The position numbers and the translations under genes are program-made. Positions 18,459 through 26,483 of a stretch of 64,000 nt of DNA are shown here, in pieces; position 1 is the first letter of the stretch; each line of letters opens with the position of its first letter. This stretch comes from Pseudomonas sp. PA15(2017) (GTDB lineage: Bacteria; Pseudomonadota; Gammaproteobacteria; Pseudomonadales; Pseudomonadaceae), in NCBI RefSeq assembly GCF_001945395.1, contig NZ_MSXV01000002.1:62001-126000 (forward strand), given 5' to 3'. The notes beneath the pieces are model-generated. The model was not told the origin of the DNA and did not search any database. It was given only the letters and a program-made list of their open reading frames with translations.

Positions 18459-19469
18459 TCAGTTGCTGGCGGCCTGCCAGGCGTACCAGCGTTCGGCGAT
18501 GCGCTCGCCGTTCAGGCTCCAGTATTTGAAGTCGAGGGTGATCTGTCCGGTCTTGTGGGCGCCCGGTTGGTTCTCTGCGAGTTTGGGGTCGACCAGCGCC
18601 GAGGCGCCGAGGTTGACGGGTGCGTAGCCGGTCAGCGAGGAAAAGTCCGCCTGCGCCCTGGGGCTGGTGGCGTGGGCGATGAACGCACGCGCCGCTTCGG
18701 CGTTCGGTGCGCCGCGGGGAATGACCAGGAAATCGCCGGTCACCAGGTTCTGCTGCCAACTGATGCCCACGGGCGCGCCCTGATCGCGCAGGGCATTGAC
18801 CCGGCCATTCCAGAACATGCCCAGGCCCGCCGCGCCGCTCGACAGCAACTGCTGGGACTCGTCGCCGCTGCCCCACCAGGCGATGTCGCCCTTGATGCTG
18901 TCGAGCTTCCTGAAGGCGCGATCCAGATCCAGCGGGTACAGTTTGTCGGCGGCTACGCCGTCGGCGAGCAGGGCGATCTCCAGCACGCCGGGGCTCGGCC
19001 ATTTGTACAAGGCGCGTTTGCCCGGATAGGCGCGGGTGTCGAACAGCGCCGCCCAATCCTGCGGCACGCTGGCGAGCACCTGGGTGTTGTAGCCGAGAAT
19101 GAAGGAGAAGTAGAACGAGCCGGCGCCGTAGATGGTGACGAACCGCGGGTCGATGGTGCGCTTGGCGATCTGCTTGAAGTCCAGCGGCTCGAGCAGGCCT
19201 TCGCGGCCGGCACGCAGGGCGAAATCGGCCTCCACGTCGACCACGTCCCAGGTGACCTTGCCACTTTCCACCATGGCCTTGAAGGCCGCGTAATCGGTAG
19301 GGCCGGCCTGCTCGACGCGAATGCCGGTCTGCTGGGTGAAGGGCTCGCTCCAGGCGCGGGTCTGCGCGGCCTGGGTGCTGCCGCCCCAACTGACGAAGGT
19401 GAGGCTCTGCTCGGCGTGAGCGGTGGAAAACAGCTGCAGTCCCAGCAGCATGGCCAGCAATGTGCGCAT
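18459..19469 (-). CDS. ABC transporter substrate-binding protein (PotD-like), second copy
   Basis: A 336-residue periplasmic binding protein with signal peptide MRTLLAMLLGLQLFSTAHA. The mature part starts EQSLTFVSWGGSTQAAQTR and keeps the PotD/PotF pattern (DVVDVEADFALRAGREGLLE, WPSPGVLEIALLADGV, the YPLDLDRAFRKLDSI segment). It is a clear paralogue of the protein encoded at 22751-23776, sharing long stretches. It has no permease of its own, so both proteins may feed the same permease (21025-22749). The ATG at 19469 has GAGGGATTT upstream. It lies upstream of the LLM gene on the same strand. Confidence 0.9.
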   Translation of the reverse strand: MRTLLAMLLGLQLFSTAHAEQSLTFVSWGGSTQAAQTRAWSEPFTQQTGIRVEQAGPTDYAAFKAMVESGKVTWDVVDVEADFALRAGREGLLEPLDFKQIAKRTIDPRFVTIYGAGSFYFSFILGYNTQVLASVPQDWAALFDTRAYPGKRALYKWPSPGVLEIALLADGVAADKLYPLDLDRAFRKLDSIKGDIAWWGSGDESQQLLSSGAAGLGMFWNGRVNALRDQGAPVGISWQQNLVTGDFLVIPRGAPNAEAARAFIAHATSPRAQADFSSLTGYAPVNLGASALVDPKLAENQPGAHKTGQITLDFKYWSLNGERIAERWYAWQAASN

Positions 19470-19858
19470 GGAAATCCCTCCCGAACGATTGAAGATGCCC
19501 TCGGCTGCCGACCTGGCGAAGCTACCGTGGTCACGCGCCGTACTGGCACATTGCAAAATACGCTCCAGATTGCCCGAAGCGCTGCGACGGGCGGCGGCAG
19601 CGTTGGCCGCCGGGCGCGCTGGTTGTGCGTGGGAAAAGCGGTACCACTTGTGAGGGGCGGATGTAACGGTTCAGGTCCTTTGCGACCGGGGTCGGGCAAA
19701 GTAGGTGAAGCGTCGCACCCCCCGCCGCTGCCCGGCATGAGTACTTGTGGAAGCGGGCCATGCCCGCGATTTTTTTGCGCGCATGGCGCGCTCCCACAGG
19801 TGACGGTGCCGACCGTAGCTCTTGCATTTTTCCCCAGAAGCTACGGTGGATAGCAGCT
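19470..19858. other. Intergenic stretch holding a REP-like hairpin
   Basis: These 389 bases separate the ABC ATPase gene from the second binding-protein gene. The only clear structure is the palindrome at 19746-19798. No TATGGTATACCATA-type operator was found before the second binding-protein gene, so how that gene is controlled is not visible. Confidence 0.4.
19746..19798. repeat. REP-like palindrome after the ABC transporter operon
   Basis: TGTGGAAGCGGGCCATGCCC ... GCGCATGGCGCGCTCCCACA around a T-rich loop (ATTTTTTT). It is the same family as 8479-8528 and 42040-42106, slightly diverged, and could end transcription of the operon. Confidence 0.75.
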
Positions 19859-21007
19859 TTAGTGCGCCCCGGCGCCCTTGCTCAGATCGCTCTCGTTCCA
19901 GCTGTCGTACAGGCAGGCCTCGCTGGCTGCCCAACGGACCTTGGCCTGGGCACCGGGCTGCAGCGGTTGCAGGCCGCTGCCCATGGCTTTCAGGGTCAGG
20001 TGGCAGCCGCCCGGCGTAACCACGTGGCAGGTCAGGCTTTCACCGAGGAACACCACTTCGGCGACCTGCACGGCGATCTCGTTCCAGCCAGCCGGCAGCG
20101 GGCTTTGTGCGGCAACCTCAAGGGGCAGCACCTGGGCCTTTTCCGGGCGCAGCATCAGCAGTACGTCCTGGTCGTTCTGCAGGTTGGCAGTCGGGGTGAT
20201 CGCCAGGCTCTGCTGCTCGAACTGCACGGCAGCCTGACCGCTGACCTTGGCACGCAAGAAGTTGGAATTGCCCAGGAACGAGGCGACGAAGGCGTTCGGC
20301 GGATTCTGGTACAGGTCGTAGCCGGTACCCAGGCCGACGATCTTGCCGTGACTGAAGATGGCGATGCGCTGGGACAGGCGCATGGCTTCTTCCTGATCGT
20401 GGGTCACGTAGACGATGGTGATGCCCAGGCGGCGGTGCAGGTGGCGCAGCTCGTCCTGCAGGTCCTCGCGCAGCTTCTTGTCCAGGGCGCCGAGGGGTTC
20501 GTCCATCAGCAGAATGCGTGGCTCGTAGACCAGCGCCCGAGCGATGGCCACGCGCTGCTGCTGGCCGCCGGACATCTGCGACGGGCGACGGTGGGCGAAG
20601 GCTTCGAGCTGTACCAGCTTGAGCATGGCGTCGACCTTGCGCTTCTGCTCGTCGGCGCTGAGCTTGCGGATGCCCAGTGGGAAGGCGATGTTGTCGCGCA
20701 CGTTGAGGTGCGGAAACAGCGAATAGCGCTGGAACACCATGCCGATATCGCGCTTGTGCGGCGGCACGTTGACCAGGGATTTGCCCTCCACGAGGATTTC
20801 CCCGGAGCTGGGCGTTTCGAAGCCGGCGAGCATCGACAACGTGGTGCTCTTGCCCGAGCCGCTGGAGCCGAGGAAGGTGAGGAATTCGCCGTCCTGGATA
20901 TCCAGGGAAATGTTGTCCACAGCGGTGAAATCGCCGTAGTGCTTGTTCAGGTTGCGCAGGCTGACCAGGGTCTGGGGCGCCTGTTGTTCTTTGATGACGG
21001 CACTCAT
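19859..21007 (-). CDS. ABC transporter ATP-binding protein (PotA-like)
   Basis: A 382-residue ATPase. Walker A is GSSGSGKSTT, the Q-loop MVFQRYSLFPH, the signature MSGGQQQRVAIARAL and Walker B ILLMDEPLGALDKKLRE with the YVTHDQEEAM switch. A C-terminal TOBE regulatory domain follows (LRPEKAQVLPLEV and VFLGESLTCHVVTPGG). It energises the two permeases encoded just upstream (17-base gap). The ATG at 21007 has GAGGAGAA. The family imports polyamines, Fe3+ or other small amines; the substrate here is unknown. Confidence 0.93.
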   Translation of the reverse strand: MSAVIKEQQAPQTLVSLRNLNKHYGDFTAVDNISLDIQDGEFLTFLGSSGSGKSTTLSMLAGFETPSSGEILVEGKSLVNVPPHKRDIGMVFQRYSLFPHLNVRDNIAFPLGIRKLSADEQKRKVDAMLKLVQLEAFAHRRPSQMSGGQQQRVAIARALVYEPRILLMDEPLGALDKKLREDLQDELRHLHRRLGITIVYVTHDQEEAMRLSQRIAIFSHGKIVGLGTGYDLYQNPPNAFVASFLGNSNFLRAKVSGQAAVQFEQQSLAITPTANLQNDQDVLLMLRPEKAQVLPLEVAAQSPLPAGWNEIAVQVAEVVFLGESLTCHVVTPGGCHLTLKAMGSGLQPLQPGAQAKVRWAASEACLYDSWNESDLSKGAGAH

Positions 21008-21024
21008 GGGGTTCTCCTCGGCGC

Positions 21025-21834
21025 TCAGCCTTTGGCTTCGGCGCGCCGGCGTGCAATGGCGGCGATGAACATGACCAGCAGGGAAAGGGCGATCAGTAGC
21101 GTCGAGGCGACGGCGATCACCGGGGTGAGATCCTGGCGCAGCGTCGTCCACATCTTCACCGGCAGCGTCTGCAGGCCGGGGCTGGCCATCATCACGCTGA
21201 GCACCACCTCGTCCCACGACACCAGAAAGGCGAACAGCCCACCCGATACCAGGCCCGGGCGAATCGCCGGGAAGGTCACCTTGACGATGGCCTGCAGGCG
21301 GGTGGCGCCGCAGATCACCGCGGCATCCTCGATGGACTGGTCGAACAGTTTCAGCGAGTTGATGATCGAGATGATGGTGAACGGCAGCGCGACGATCACG
21401 TGGCTGACCACGAAGGCGAACAGCGTGCCGGTGTAGCCGAGCTTGAGAAACAACGCGTACACCGCCACGGCGATGATCACCAGTGGCACGATCATCGGCA
21501 GGGTGAACAGCGCATACAGCAGCTCACGGCCGGGGAACTTGCCGCGCACCAGGGCGAAGGCGCTGGGCAGGCCGATGGCCAGGGCGCACAGGGTGGTCAG
21601 CAGCGCGACCTTGAGGCTGACCAGCGCCGAATCCATCCACTGGGCGTTGGAGAAGAACTGCCCGTACCACTTCAGCGTCCAGCCCGGTGGCGGGAAGACC
21701 AGCCACTGCGAGGAGCCGAACGACAGCAGCACGATGAACAGGATTGGCAGCAGCAGGAACACGGCGATCAGCGCGGTGGTCGCGGTCAGGCCGTAGCGCA
21801 GGCCACGACCCATGGCATTGGGTGACAGCAGCAT
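21025..21834 (-). CDS. ABC transporter permease (PotC-like)
   Basis: A 269-residue inner-membrane protein with six predicted helices. The coupling-loop motif is EDAAVICGATRLQAIVKVTF followed by PAIRPGLVSGGLFAF (the EAA loop). It pairs with the PotB-like permease ending 6 bases upstream. The start has GAGG about 10 bases before the ATG. Confidence 0.92.
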   Translation of the reverse strand: MLLSPNAMGRGLRYGLTATTALIAVFLLLPILFIVLLSFGSSQWLVFPPPGWTLKWYGQFFSNAQWMDSALVSLKVALLTTLCALAIGLPSAFALVRGKFPGRELLYALFTLPMIVPLVIIAVAVYALFLKLGYTGTLFAFVVSHVIVALPFTIISIINSLKLFDQSIEDAAVICGATRLQAIVKVTFPAIRPGLVSGGLFAFLVSWDEVVLSVMMASPGLQTLPVKMWTTLRQDLTPVIAVASTLLIALSLLVMFIAAIARRRAEAKG

Positions 21835-21840
21835 GGCGGC

Positions 21841-22749
21841 TTACCTCGCAGTGCTGGAAGCGACCGGCGATTCCGGTTGCAGCTTCAGGTAGACGTAGAA
21901 CAGCACCAGGGTGATGAGGATCAGCAAGGCTGCTGCCGCACTGGCGATGCCCCAGTTGAGGAACGATTGCACCTGCTGGATGATGAATTCGGGGAGCATC
22001 ATGTTCTGCGCACCGCCCAGCAGCGCCGGCGTCACGTAGTACCCCAGGGACATCACGAAGACCATCAGCCCACCGCTGAAGATGCCTGGCCGGCACAGCG
22101 GAATGAACACCTTGAAGAAGTTGCGCCATGGGCTGGCACCACAGATCGAACCGGCCTGCAACACCATCGGGTCGATGGCGCTCATGGTCGCCTGCAGCGG
22201 CAGCACGATGAACGGGATCATGATGTAGCTCATGCCGATCACCACGCCGGTCAGGTTGTGCACCATCTCCAGCGGCTGATCGATGATGCCCAGGCCCATC
22301 AGGAACTTGTTGACCACCCCCGAGGACTGCAGCAGCACCAGCCACGAATAGGTGCGCGCCAGCAGGCTGGTCCACATCGACAGCAGCACGATGCTCAACA
22401 GCCAGCGGCCCCAGCCGCGCGGCATCAGGGTGATCGCCCAGGCCAGGGGGAAGCCCAGCAGGAGGCTGATCACGGTCACGAGGCCGGCCACCGCGAAGGT
22501 GTTGAACAGCACCTTGGAGTAGGCCGAGTTGGCGAACAGTTGAGCATAGTTGCCCAGGCCCGGCTCCGGTTCCAGCACGCCGCGCAGCAGCAGGCCGATC
22601 AGCGGCGCCAGGAAGAACAAACCGAGAAACAGCAGGGCGGGCAGCAGGTACGGGGCACCGCGCCAGCGCGCTGCCCGTTCCGGGTTGCCGCCAGCGCTTG
22701 CGCGCTGACGGTCTGCTGCACCGACCTCAGGGGTACGGAGCGCGGTCAT
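21841..22749 (-). CDS. ABC transporter permease (PotB-like)
   Basis: A 302-residue membrane protein with a polar N-terminal extension (about 30 residues) before the first helix (YLLPALLFLGLFFLAPLIGL). The EAA loop reads LQAGSICGASPWRNFFKVFI then PLCRPGIFSGGLMVFVM. It starts one base after the stop of the binding-protein gene, so the operon is binding protein, PotB-like, PotC-like, ATPase. Confidence 0.92.
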   Translation of the reverse strand: MTALRTPEVGAADRQRASAGGNPERAARWRGAPYLLPALLFLGLFFLAPLIGLLLRGVLEPEPGLGNYAQLFANSAYSKVLFNTFAVAGLVTVISLLLGFPLAWAITLMPRGWGRWLLSIVLLSMWTSLLARTYSWLVLLQSSGVVNKFLMGLGIIDQPLEMVHNLTGVVIGMSYIMIPFIVLPLQATMSAIDPMVLQAGSICGASPWRNFFKVFIPLCRPGIFSGGLMVFVMSLGYYVTPALLGGAQNMMLPEFIIQQVQSFLNWGIASAAAALLILITLVLFYVYLKLQPESPVASSTAR

Positions 22750-22750
22750 C

Positions 22751-23776
22751 TCATTTCACCAGCCATTCGTTCCAGCGGTTGGCGATCTCCGCGCCGTTCT
22801 TGGCCCAGTAGGCGTAGTCCAGAGTGATCTGGTCGGCCTCGTGGGCGGTCGGCAGGTTCTGCGCCAGTACCGAATCCAGGCGTGCCACGCTGTCCAGGTT
22901 GACCGGCGCGTAGGCGGTCAGGTTGGAGAAGTCGGCCTGGCCCTTGGCGCTGCTGGAGTTGGCCAGGAACTTCATGGCCGCTTCCTTGTTCTTGGCGCCC
23001 TTGGGCACCACCAGCATGTCGGCCATGACCAGGTTCTGCTTCCAGCTCGCCGCGACCGGCGCGCCATCTTCCTGCAGGGCGTGGATACGACCGTTCCAGA
23101 ACTGGCCCATGCTCGCCTCGCCGGAGGCCAGCAGCTGCTGCGACTGCGCGCCGCCGCCCCACCAGACGATGTCCTTCTTGATGGTGTCGAGTTTCTTGAA
23201 GGCGCGATCCAGATCCAGCGGGTACAGCTTGTCCTTTTCTACGCCGTCGGCCAGCAGGGCCAGTTCCAGCACACCGGGGCTCGGCCATTTGTACAGGGCG
23301 CGTTTGCCGGGGTAAGTGGCGGTGTCGAACAGCGCGCTCCATTCTTCGGGCTTCTTGCCGCCGACCGCGCCTTCGTTGTAGCCGAGCACGAACGAGAAGA
23401 AGAACGAACCGACGCCGTGGTCGTTGACGAAGCGTGGGTCGATGCGATCGCGCTTGATGACGTTGAAGTCCAGCGGTTCGAGCAGGCCTTCGGCCGCGGC
23501 GCGCAGGGCGAAATCGGCCTCCACGTCGACCACGTCCCACTGCACGTTGCCGCTCTCGACCATGGCCTTGAGCTTGCCGTAGTCGGTCGGGCCATCCTGG
23601 ACGACGGTGATCTTGGTTTCGCGGGTGAAGGGGTCGGCCCAGGCGGCTTTCTGCGCCTCCTGAGTGGTACCGCCCCAGCTGACGAAGTTGACGGTTTCCG
23701 CCGAGGCGGTGGTCGTGATTGCAGCACTCAGGATACTCGCGGCGAGCACCGAGGTAACACCTTTGATAAACACCAT
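22751..23776 (-). CDS. ABC transporter substrate-binding protein (PotD-like), first copy
   Basis: A 341-residue periplasmic protein with a signal peptide ending in TTTASA, then ETVNFVSWGGTTQEAQKAAW. It has the same fold and motifs as the protein encoded at 18459-19469. It is first gene of the transporter operon. The ATG at 23776 has AGAGGG upstream; a TTG further up (23809) lacks a site. A promoter with an operator lies about 160 bases upstream. Confidence 0.92.
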   Translation of the reverse strand: MVFIKGVTSVLAASILSAAITTTASAETVNFVSWGGTTQEAQKAAWADPFTRETKITVVQDGPTDYGKLKAMVESGNVQWDVVDVEADFALRAAAEGLLEPLDFNVIKRDRIDPRFVNDHGVGSFFFSFVLGYNEGAVGGKKPEEWSALFDTATYPGKRALYKWPSPGVLELALLADGVEKDKLYPLDLDRAFKKLDTIKKDIVWWGGGAQSQQLLASGEASMGQFWNGRIHALQEDGAPVAASWKQNLVMADMLVVPKGAKNKEAAMKFLANSSSAKGQADFSNLTAYAPVNLDSVARLDSVLAQNLPTAHEADQITLDYAYWAKNGAEIANRWNEWLVK

Positions 23777-23936
23777 CTTGCTTGCCCTCTTTGTTGTGTT
23801 TGTACGCAAGCGGGCGTTTGCCCGCTTAACCGGAGCAGTGGATCCAGTGGATCTTTAATGGCGGCCTGTATCGAGTGCTGTGCTTGTGGTTGTCCCTTGC
23901 GGGGCACAGGATAAACTGACTGGCCTTAGGGATATC

Positions 23937-23964
23937 ATATTATGGTATTCCAAGCTTTCCGCAA
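23937..23964 (-). promoter_or_regulatory. Promoter and operator of the ABC transporter operon
   Basis: On the minus strand TTGCGG (-35, 23959-23964), a 16-base spacer and TAATAT (-10, 23937-23942) form a plausible sigma-70 promoter. The spacer carries the operator variant TATGGTATTCCAAG (23941-23954, plus-strand reading), whose left half matches the island operator exactly and whose right half is diverged. Binding there would block RNA polymerase. Confidence 0.6.
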
Positions 23965-24009
23965 GCGATTTGCCATACATCTTGCGGGGCTCATGCGACC
24001 GGCTGTCCG

Positions 24010-25116
24010 TCACTCGAACGGCACGGTCTCCACCACTTCCAGCTCGTAGCCGGCCAGACCCGCGTACTTGAGCGGCGGGCCGAGGTGGCGCAGCTTGCCG
24101 ACGCCCAGATCTTGCAAGATCTGCGCCCCGGTACCGACCTCGGAATACACCCGCGGCTGGCCCCGGTTGAAGGGCCGCTGCGGCTGGGTCAGCTGCGGTA
24201 CGCGCTCGAGCAGGGCTTGCGACGACTCATGGTTGGCCAGCACCACGACCACGCCCTTGCCGTCGGCGGCGATGCGTTCCAGGGCAGCCCACAGCGTCCA
24301 GCTGCGCGGCCCGCAATACTCGGCGCCGACCAGGTCGCGCAACGGGTCGATGGCGTGCACGCGCGCCAGGGTCGGTTCCTCATGGCGGATGTCGCCCATC
24401 ACCATGGCCATGTGTACGCCGCCGGCGATGCGATCTTCATAGGTGATCAGACGGAACTCGCCGTGCACCGTGGGCAGTGCCCGCTCGCCGATGCGGGTGA
24501 TGGTGTGCTCGGTGCTCAGGCGGTACTGAATGAGATCGGCGATGGTGCCGATCTTGATGCCGTGTAGTGCGGCGAAGGCCTCCAGGTCGGGGCGGCGGGC
24601 CATGCTGCCGTCCTCGTTCATCACCTCGACGATCACCGCCGCAGGCGTCACGCCGGCCAGCCGGGCCAGGTCGCAGCCGGCCTCGGTGTGCCCGGCGCGG
24701 GTCAGCACGCCGCCCTCCTTGGCGCGCAGCGGAAAGATGTGGCCCGGCTGCACCAGGTCGCTGGGCTTGGCATCGGCGGCTACGGCAGTCAGCACCGTAT
24801 GGGCGCGGTCGGCGGCGGAAATGCCGGTGGTGATGCCGCTGGCAGCTTCGATGGAAACGGTGAAGGCGGTGGAAAATACGCTACCGTTGCTGGGCACCAT
24901 CTGCTCCAGGCCGAGGCGCTGGCAGTGCTCGTCGGTCAGGGTCAGGCAGATCAGGCCGCGGGCTTCACGGGCCATGAAATTGATCGCCTGGGGCGTACAG
25001 AATTCGGCAGCGAGCAGCAGGTCGCCCTCGTTCTCGCGGTCTTCGTCGTCCACCAGCAAGACCATTTTGCCCTGGCGAAAGTCATCGATGAGTTCACGGA
25101 CGGGATGGAAGGGCAT
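24010..25116 (-). CDS. ribB: 3,4-dihydroxy-2-butanone-4-phosphate synthase with degenerate GTP cyclohydrolase II domain (RibBX type)
   Basis: A 368-residue fusion. The N-terminal RibB domain (residues 1 to about 200) is intact: [32 protein letters not shown] and the [16 protein letters not shown] phosphate/metal site. The C-terminal part has the GTP cyclohydrolase II fold, but at the zinc site it reads [19 protein letters not shown], without the usual SECLTGD and CDC cysteines. That half is therefore probably inactive, as in many proteobacterial RibBX proteins. It makes a riboflavin precursor. Its promoter carries the island operator, so it probably boosts FMN supply for the flavin monooxygenase and reductase. 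Confidence 0.9.
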   Translation of the reverse strand: MPFHPVRELIDDFRQGKMVLLVDDEDRENEGDLLLAAEFCTPQAINFMAREARGLICLTLTDEHCQRLGLEQMVPSNGSVFSTAFTVSIEAASGITTGISAADRAHTVLTAVAADAKPSDLVQPGHIFPLRAKEGGVLTRAGHTEAGCDLARLAGVTPAAVIVEVMNEDGSMARRPDLEAFAALHGIKIGTIADLIQYRLSTEHTITRIGERALPTVHGEFRLITYEDRIAGGVHMAMVMGDIRHEEPTLARVHAIDPLRDLVGAEYCGPRSWTLWAALERIAADGKGVVVVLANHESSQALLERVPQLTQPQRPFNRGQPRVYSEVGTGAQILQDLGVGKLRHLGPPLKYAGLAGYELEVVETVPFE

Positions 25117-25145
25117 GTCGGTTCTCGCAGGTCGGATTATTTTGA

Positions 25146-25173
25146 ATTATGGTATACCGTAATACGCAATCAA
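25146..25173 (-). promoter_or_regulatory. Promoter/operator between ribB and the DUF1330 gene
   Basis: On the minus strand TTGATT (25168-25173), a 16-base spacer and CATAAT (25146-25151) give a good sigma-70 promoter for ribB. The palindrome TATGGTATACCGTA (25148-25161, one mismatch to the perfect site) fills the spacer and overlaps the -10. It is also 30 bases before the divergent DUF1330 gene, so one site may control both. Confidence 0.7.
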
Positions 25174-25190
25174 GTTAAAGGAGTCAGCCT

Positions 25191-25484
25191 ATGAAGGGTT
25201 ACTGGATTGCGCACGTGGACGTCACCGATCCCGAGCGCTATAGCGAATACACCAAGCGCGCCCCGGCCGTGTTCGCCGAATTCGGCGGTAAATTCCTCGC
25301 CCGTGGCGGCCGCTCCGAGGCGCAGGAAGGCCGTGATACGCCTCAGCGTAGCGTGGTAATCGAGTTCGAGTCGTACGAACAGGCGCTGGCCTGCTACCGC
25401 TCCGCGGCCTACCAGGAGGCGAGCAGCTACCGGGCCGGCGCGGCGCGTTCGGAAGTGATCATCGTCGAGGGGCTGGCGCCCTGA
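25191..25484 (+). CDS. DUF1330 family protein
   Basis: A 97-residue ferredoxin-like alpha+beta protein of the DUF1330 family, recognisable by MKGYWIAHVDVTDPERYSEY and RSVVIEFESYEQALACYRS. Members are dimeric alpha-beta-barrel proteins of unknown activity, often placed in catabolic operons. AAAGGAG lies just before the ATG. It is divergent from ribB with a shared operator, which includes it in the same regulon. It could isomerise or stabilise a pathway intermediate, but nothing in the sequence shows this. Confidence 0.85.
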   Translation: MKGYWIAHVDVTDPERYSEYTKRAPAVFAEFGGKFLARGGRSEAQEGRDTPQRSVVIEFESYEQALACYRSAAYQEASSYRAGAARSEVIIVEGLAP

Positions 25485-25550
25485 CCCAGCGTGGCTGAGC
25501 CGGTGAGGCGCGCCCTCGATCAGGTGACTGCCGCCCGAGGCGGGCTCGGA

Positions 25551-26483
25551 TCAGCCAATGGTCTGTTCGGCCAGAAAGGCATCGAGTTCGTCCGCTGGCG
25601 GGCAGGTCGCCGGGCCGTGGCGAGTGACTGCAATGGCCGCCGCGGCATTGGCGCGTGCAGCGGCGACTGGCTCGGGTAATCCGGCAGCCAGGCTGGCCAG
25701 GAATACACCGATATGGGCGTCGCCGGCACCGTTGGTGTCTACCGCCTGTACGGCAAAGCCCGGTACTTGCAGGCGCCAGTCGCCACGCGCTAGCCAACAG
25801 CCCTGCGGGCCGTCGCGCAGAATCACCAGGGCACCCTCCGGCAGCCGGGCCGTGAGGCGCTCGAGGGCCTGCTCCAGGTTGTCGGCAGCGGTGAACTGCA
25901 GGGCTTCCTCGCGATTACTGCTCCAGATCGCCAGGCGCTCCAGCAACTGCTCGGCGCCCGGGATGCTCGGATTGCAGGCCAGCGGACCGGGATCGAACAC
26001 CAGAGCGCCGGCCGCCCCGCCCTGCTGCAGCCAGGCCAGCAGCGGGGCCGCCTTGCCGGCATGCAGCAGGCTGTAGCCGCTGACCATCACCCAGTCTGTG
26101 GCCGTGGCGGTTTCGTGCTGCAGGTCCTCGGCGTGCAGCACGCCTTCGGCGCCGACATGGGTGACGAACGAGCGCTCGGCGCTGGCGTCGGTCAGGGCGA
26201 CGCACAGCCCGGTATCGCCATCGGCACTTGGCGGCAGGCGACACTCGATGCCTTGCGCCTGCAAGGCCTGGCGCGCCATGTCGCCGAAGCGGCCAATACC
26301 ATGGCGGCCCAGGTAACAGGTGCTCAGGCCGTTGCGCGCGGCAGCGGCCATCACGTTGAAGCCGCCGCCCACTGCGAAAGCCGCACTGCTGGCCAGCACG
26401 TCCTGGCCCGCGGCGGGCAGGGCGCTGACGTTCATCACCAGGTCGACGACCACCTGGCCGGTGTACAGCAATCTAGCGGCCAT
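25551..26483 (-). CDS. PfkB-family carbohydrate/nucleoside kinase (YegV-like)
   Basis: A 310-residue ribokinase-fold enzyme. N-terminal GGGFNVMAAAARNGLSTCY matches the PfkB first signature; the C-terminal AVDTNGAGDAHIGVFLASL is the second, with the GAGD anion hole and catalytic Asp. It phosphorylates a sugar or nucleoside with ATP. It is the last gene of GntR - ADP-ribosylglycohydrolase - NCS1 permease - kinase, and overlaps the permease gene by 11 bases. In E. coli yegV sits in the corresponding yegTUVW set. The substrate is unknown; ribose or a ribonucleoside released by the glycohydrolase is the simplest inference. Confidence 0.85.
   Translation of the reverse strand: MAARLLYTGQVVVDLVMNVSALPAAGQDVLASSAAFAVGGGFNVMAAAARNGLSTCYLGRHGIGRFGDMARQALQAQGIECRLPPSADGDTGLCVALTDASAERSFVTHVGAEGVLHAEDLQHETATATDWVMVSGYSLLHAGKAAPLLAWLQQGGAAGALVFDPGPLACNPSIPGAEQLLERLAIWSSNREEALQFTAADNLEQALERLTARLPEGALVILRDGPQGCWLARGDWRLQVPGFAVQAVDTNGAGDAHIGVFLASLAAGLPEPVAAARANAAAAIAVTRHGPATCPPADELDAFLAEQTIG

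Noticed and set aside
17272..19389. 705-codon fusion of a binding-protein-like part and the LLM enzyme
   Set aside because: The upstream part is an off-frame shadow of the binding-protein gene at 18459-19469; the LLM gene has its own start, ribosome site and operator.
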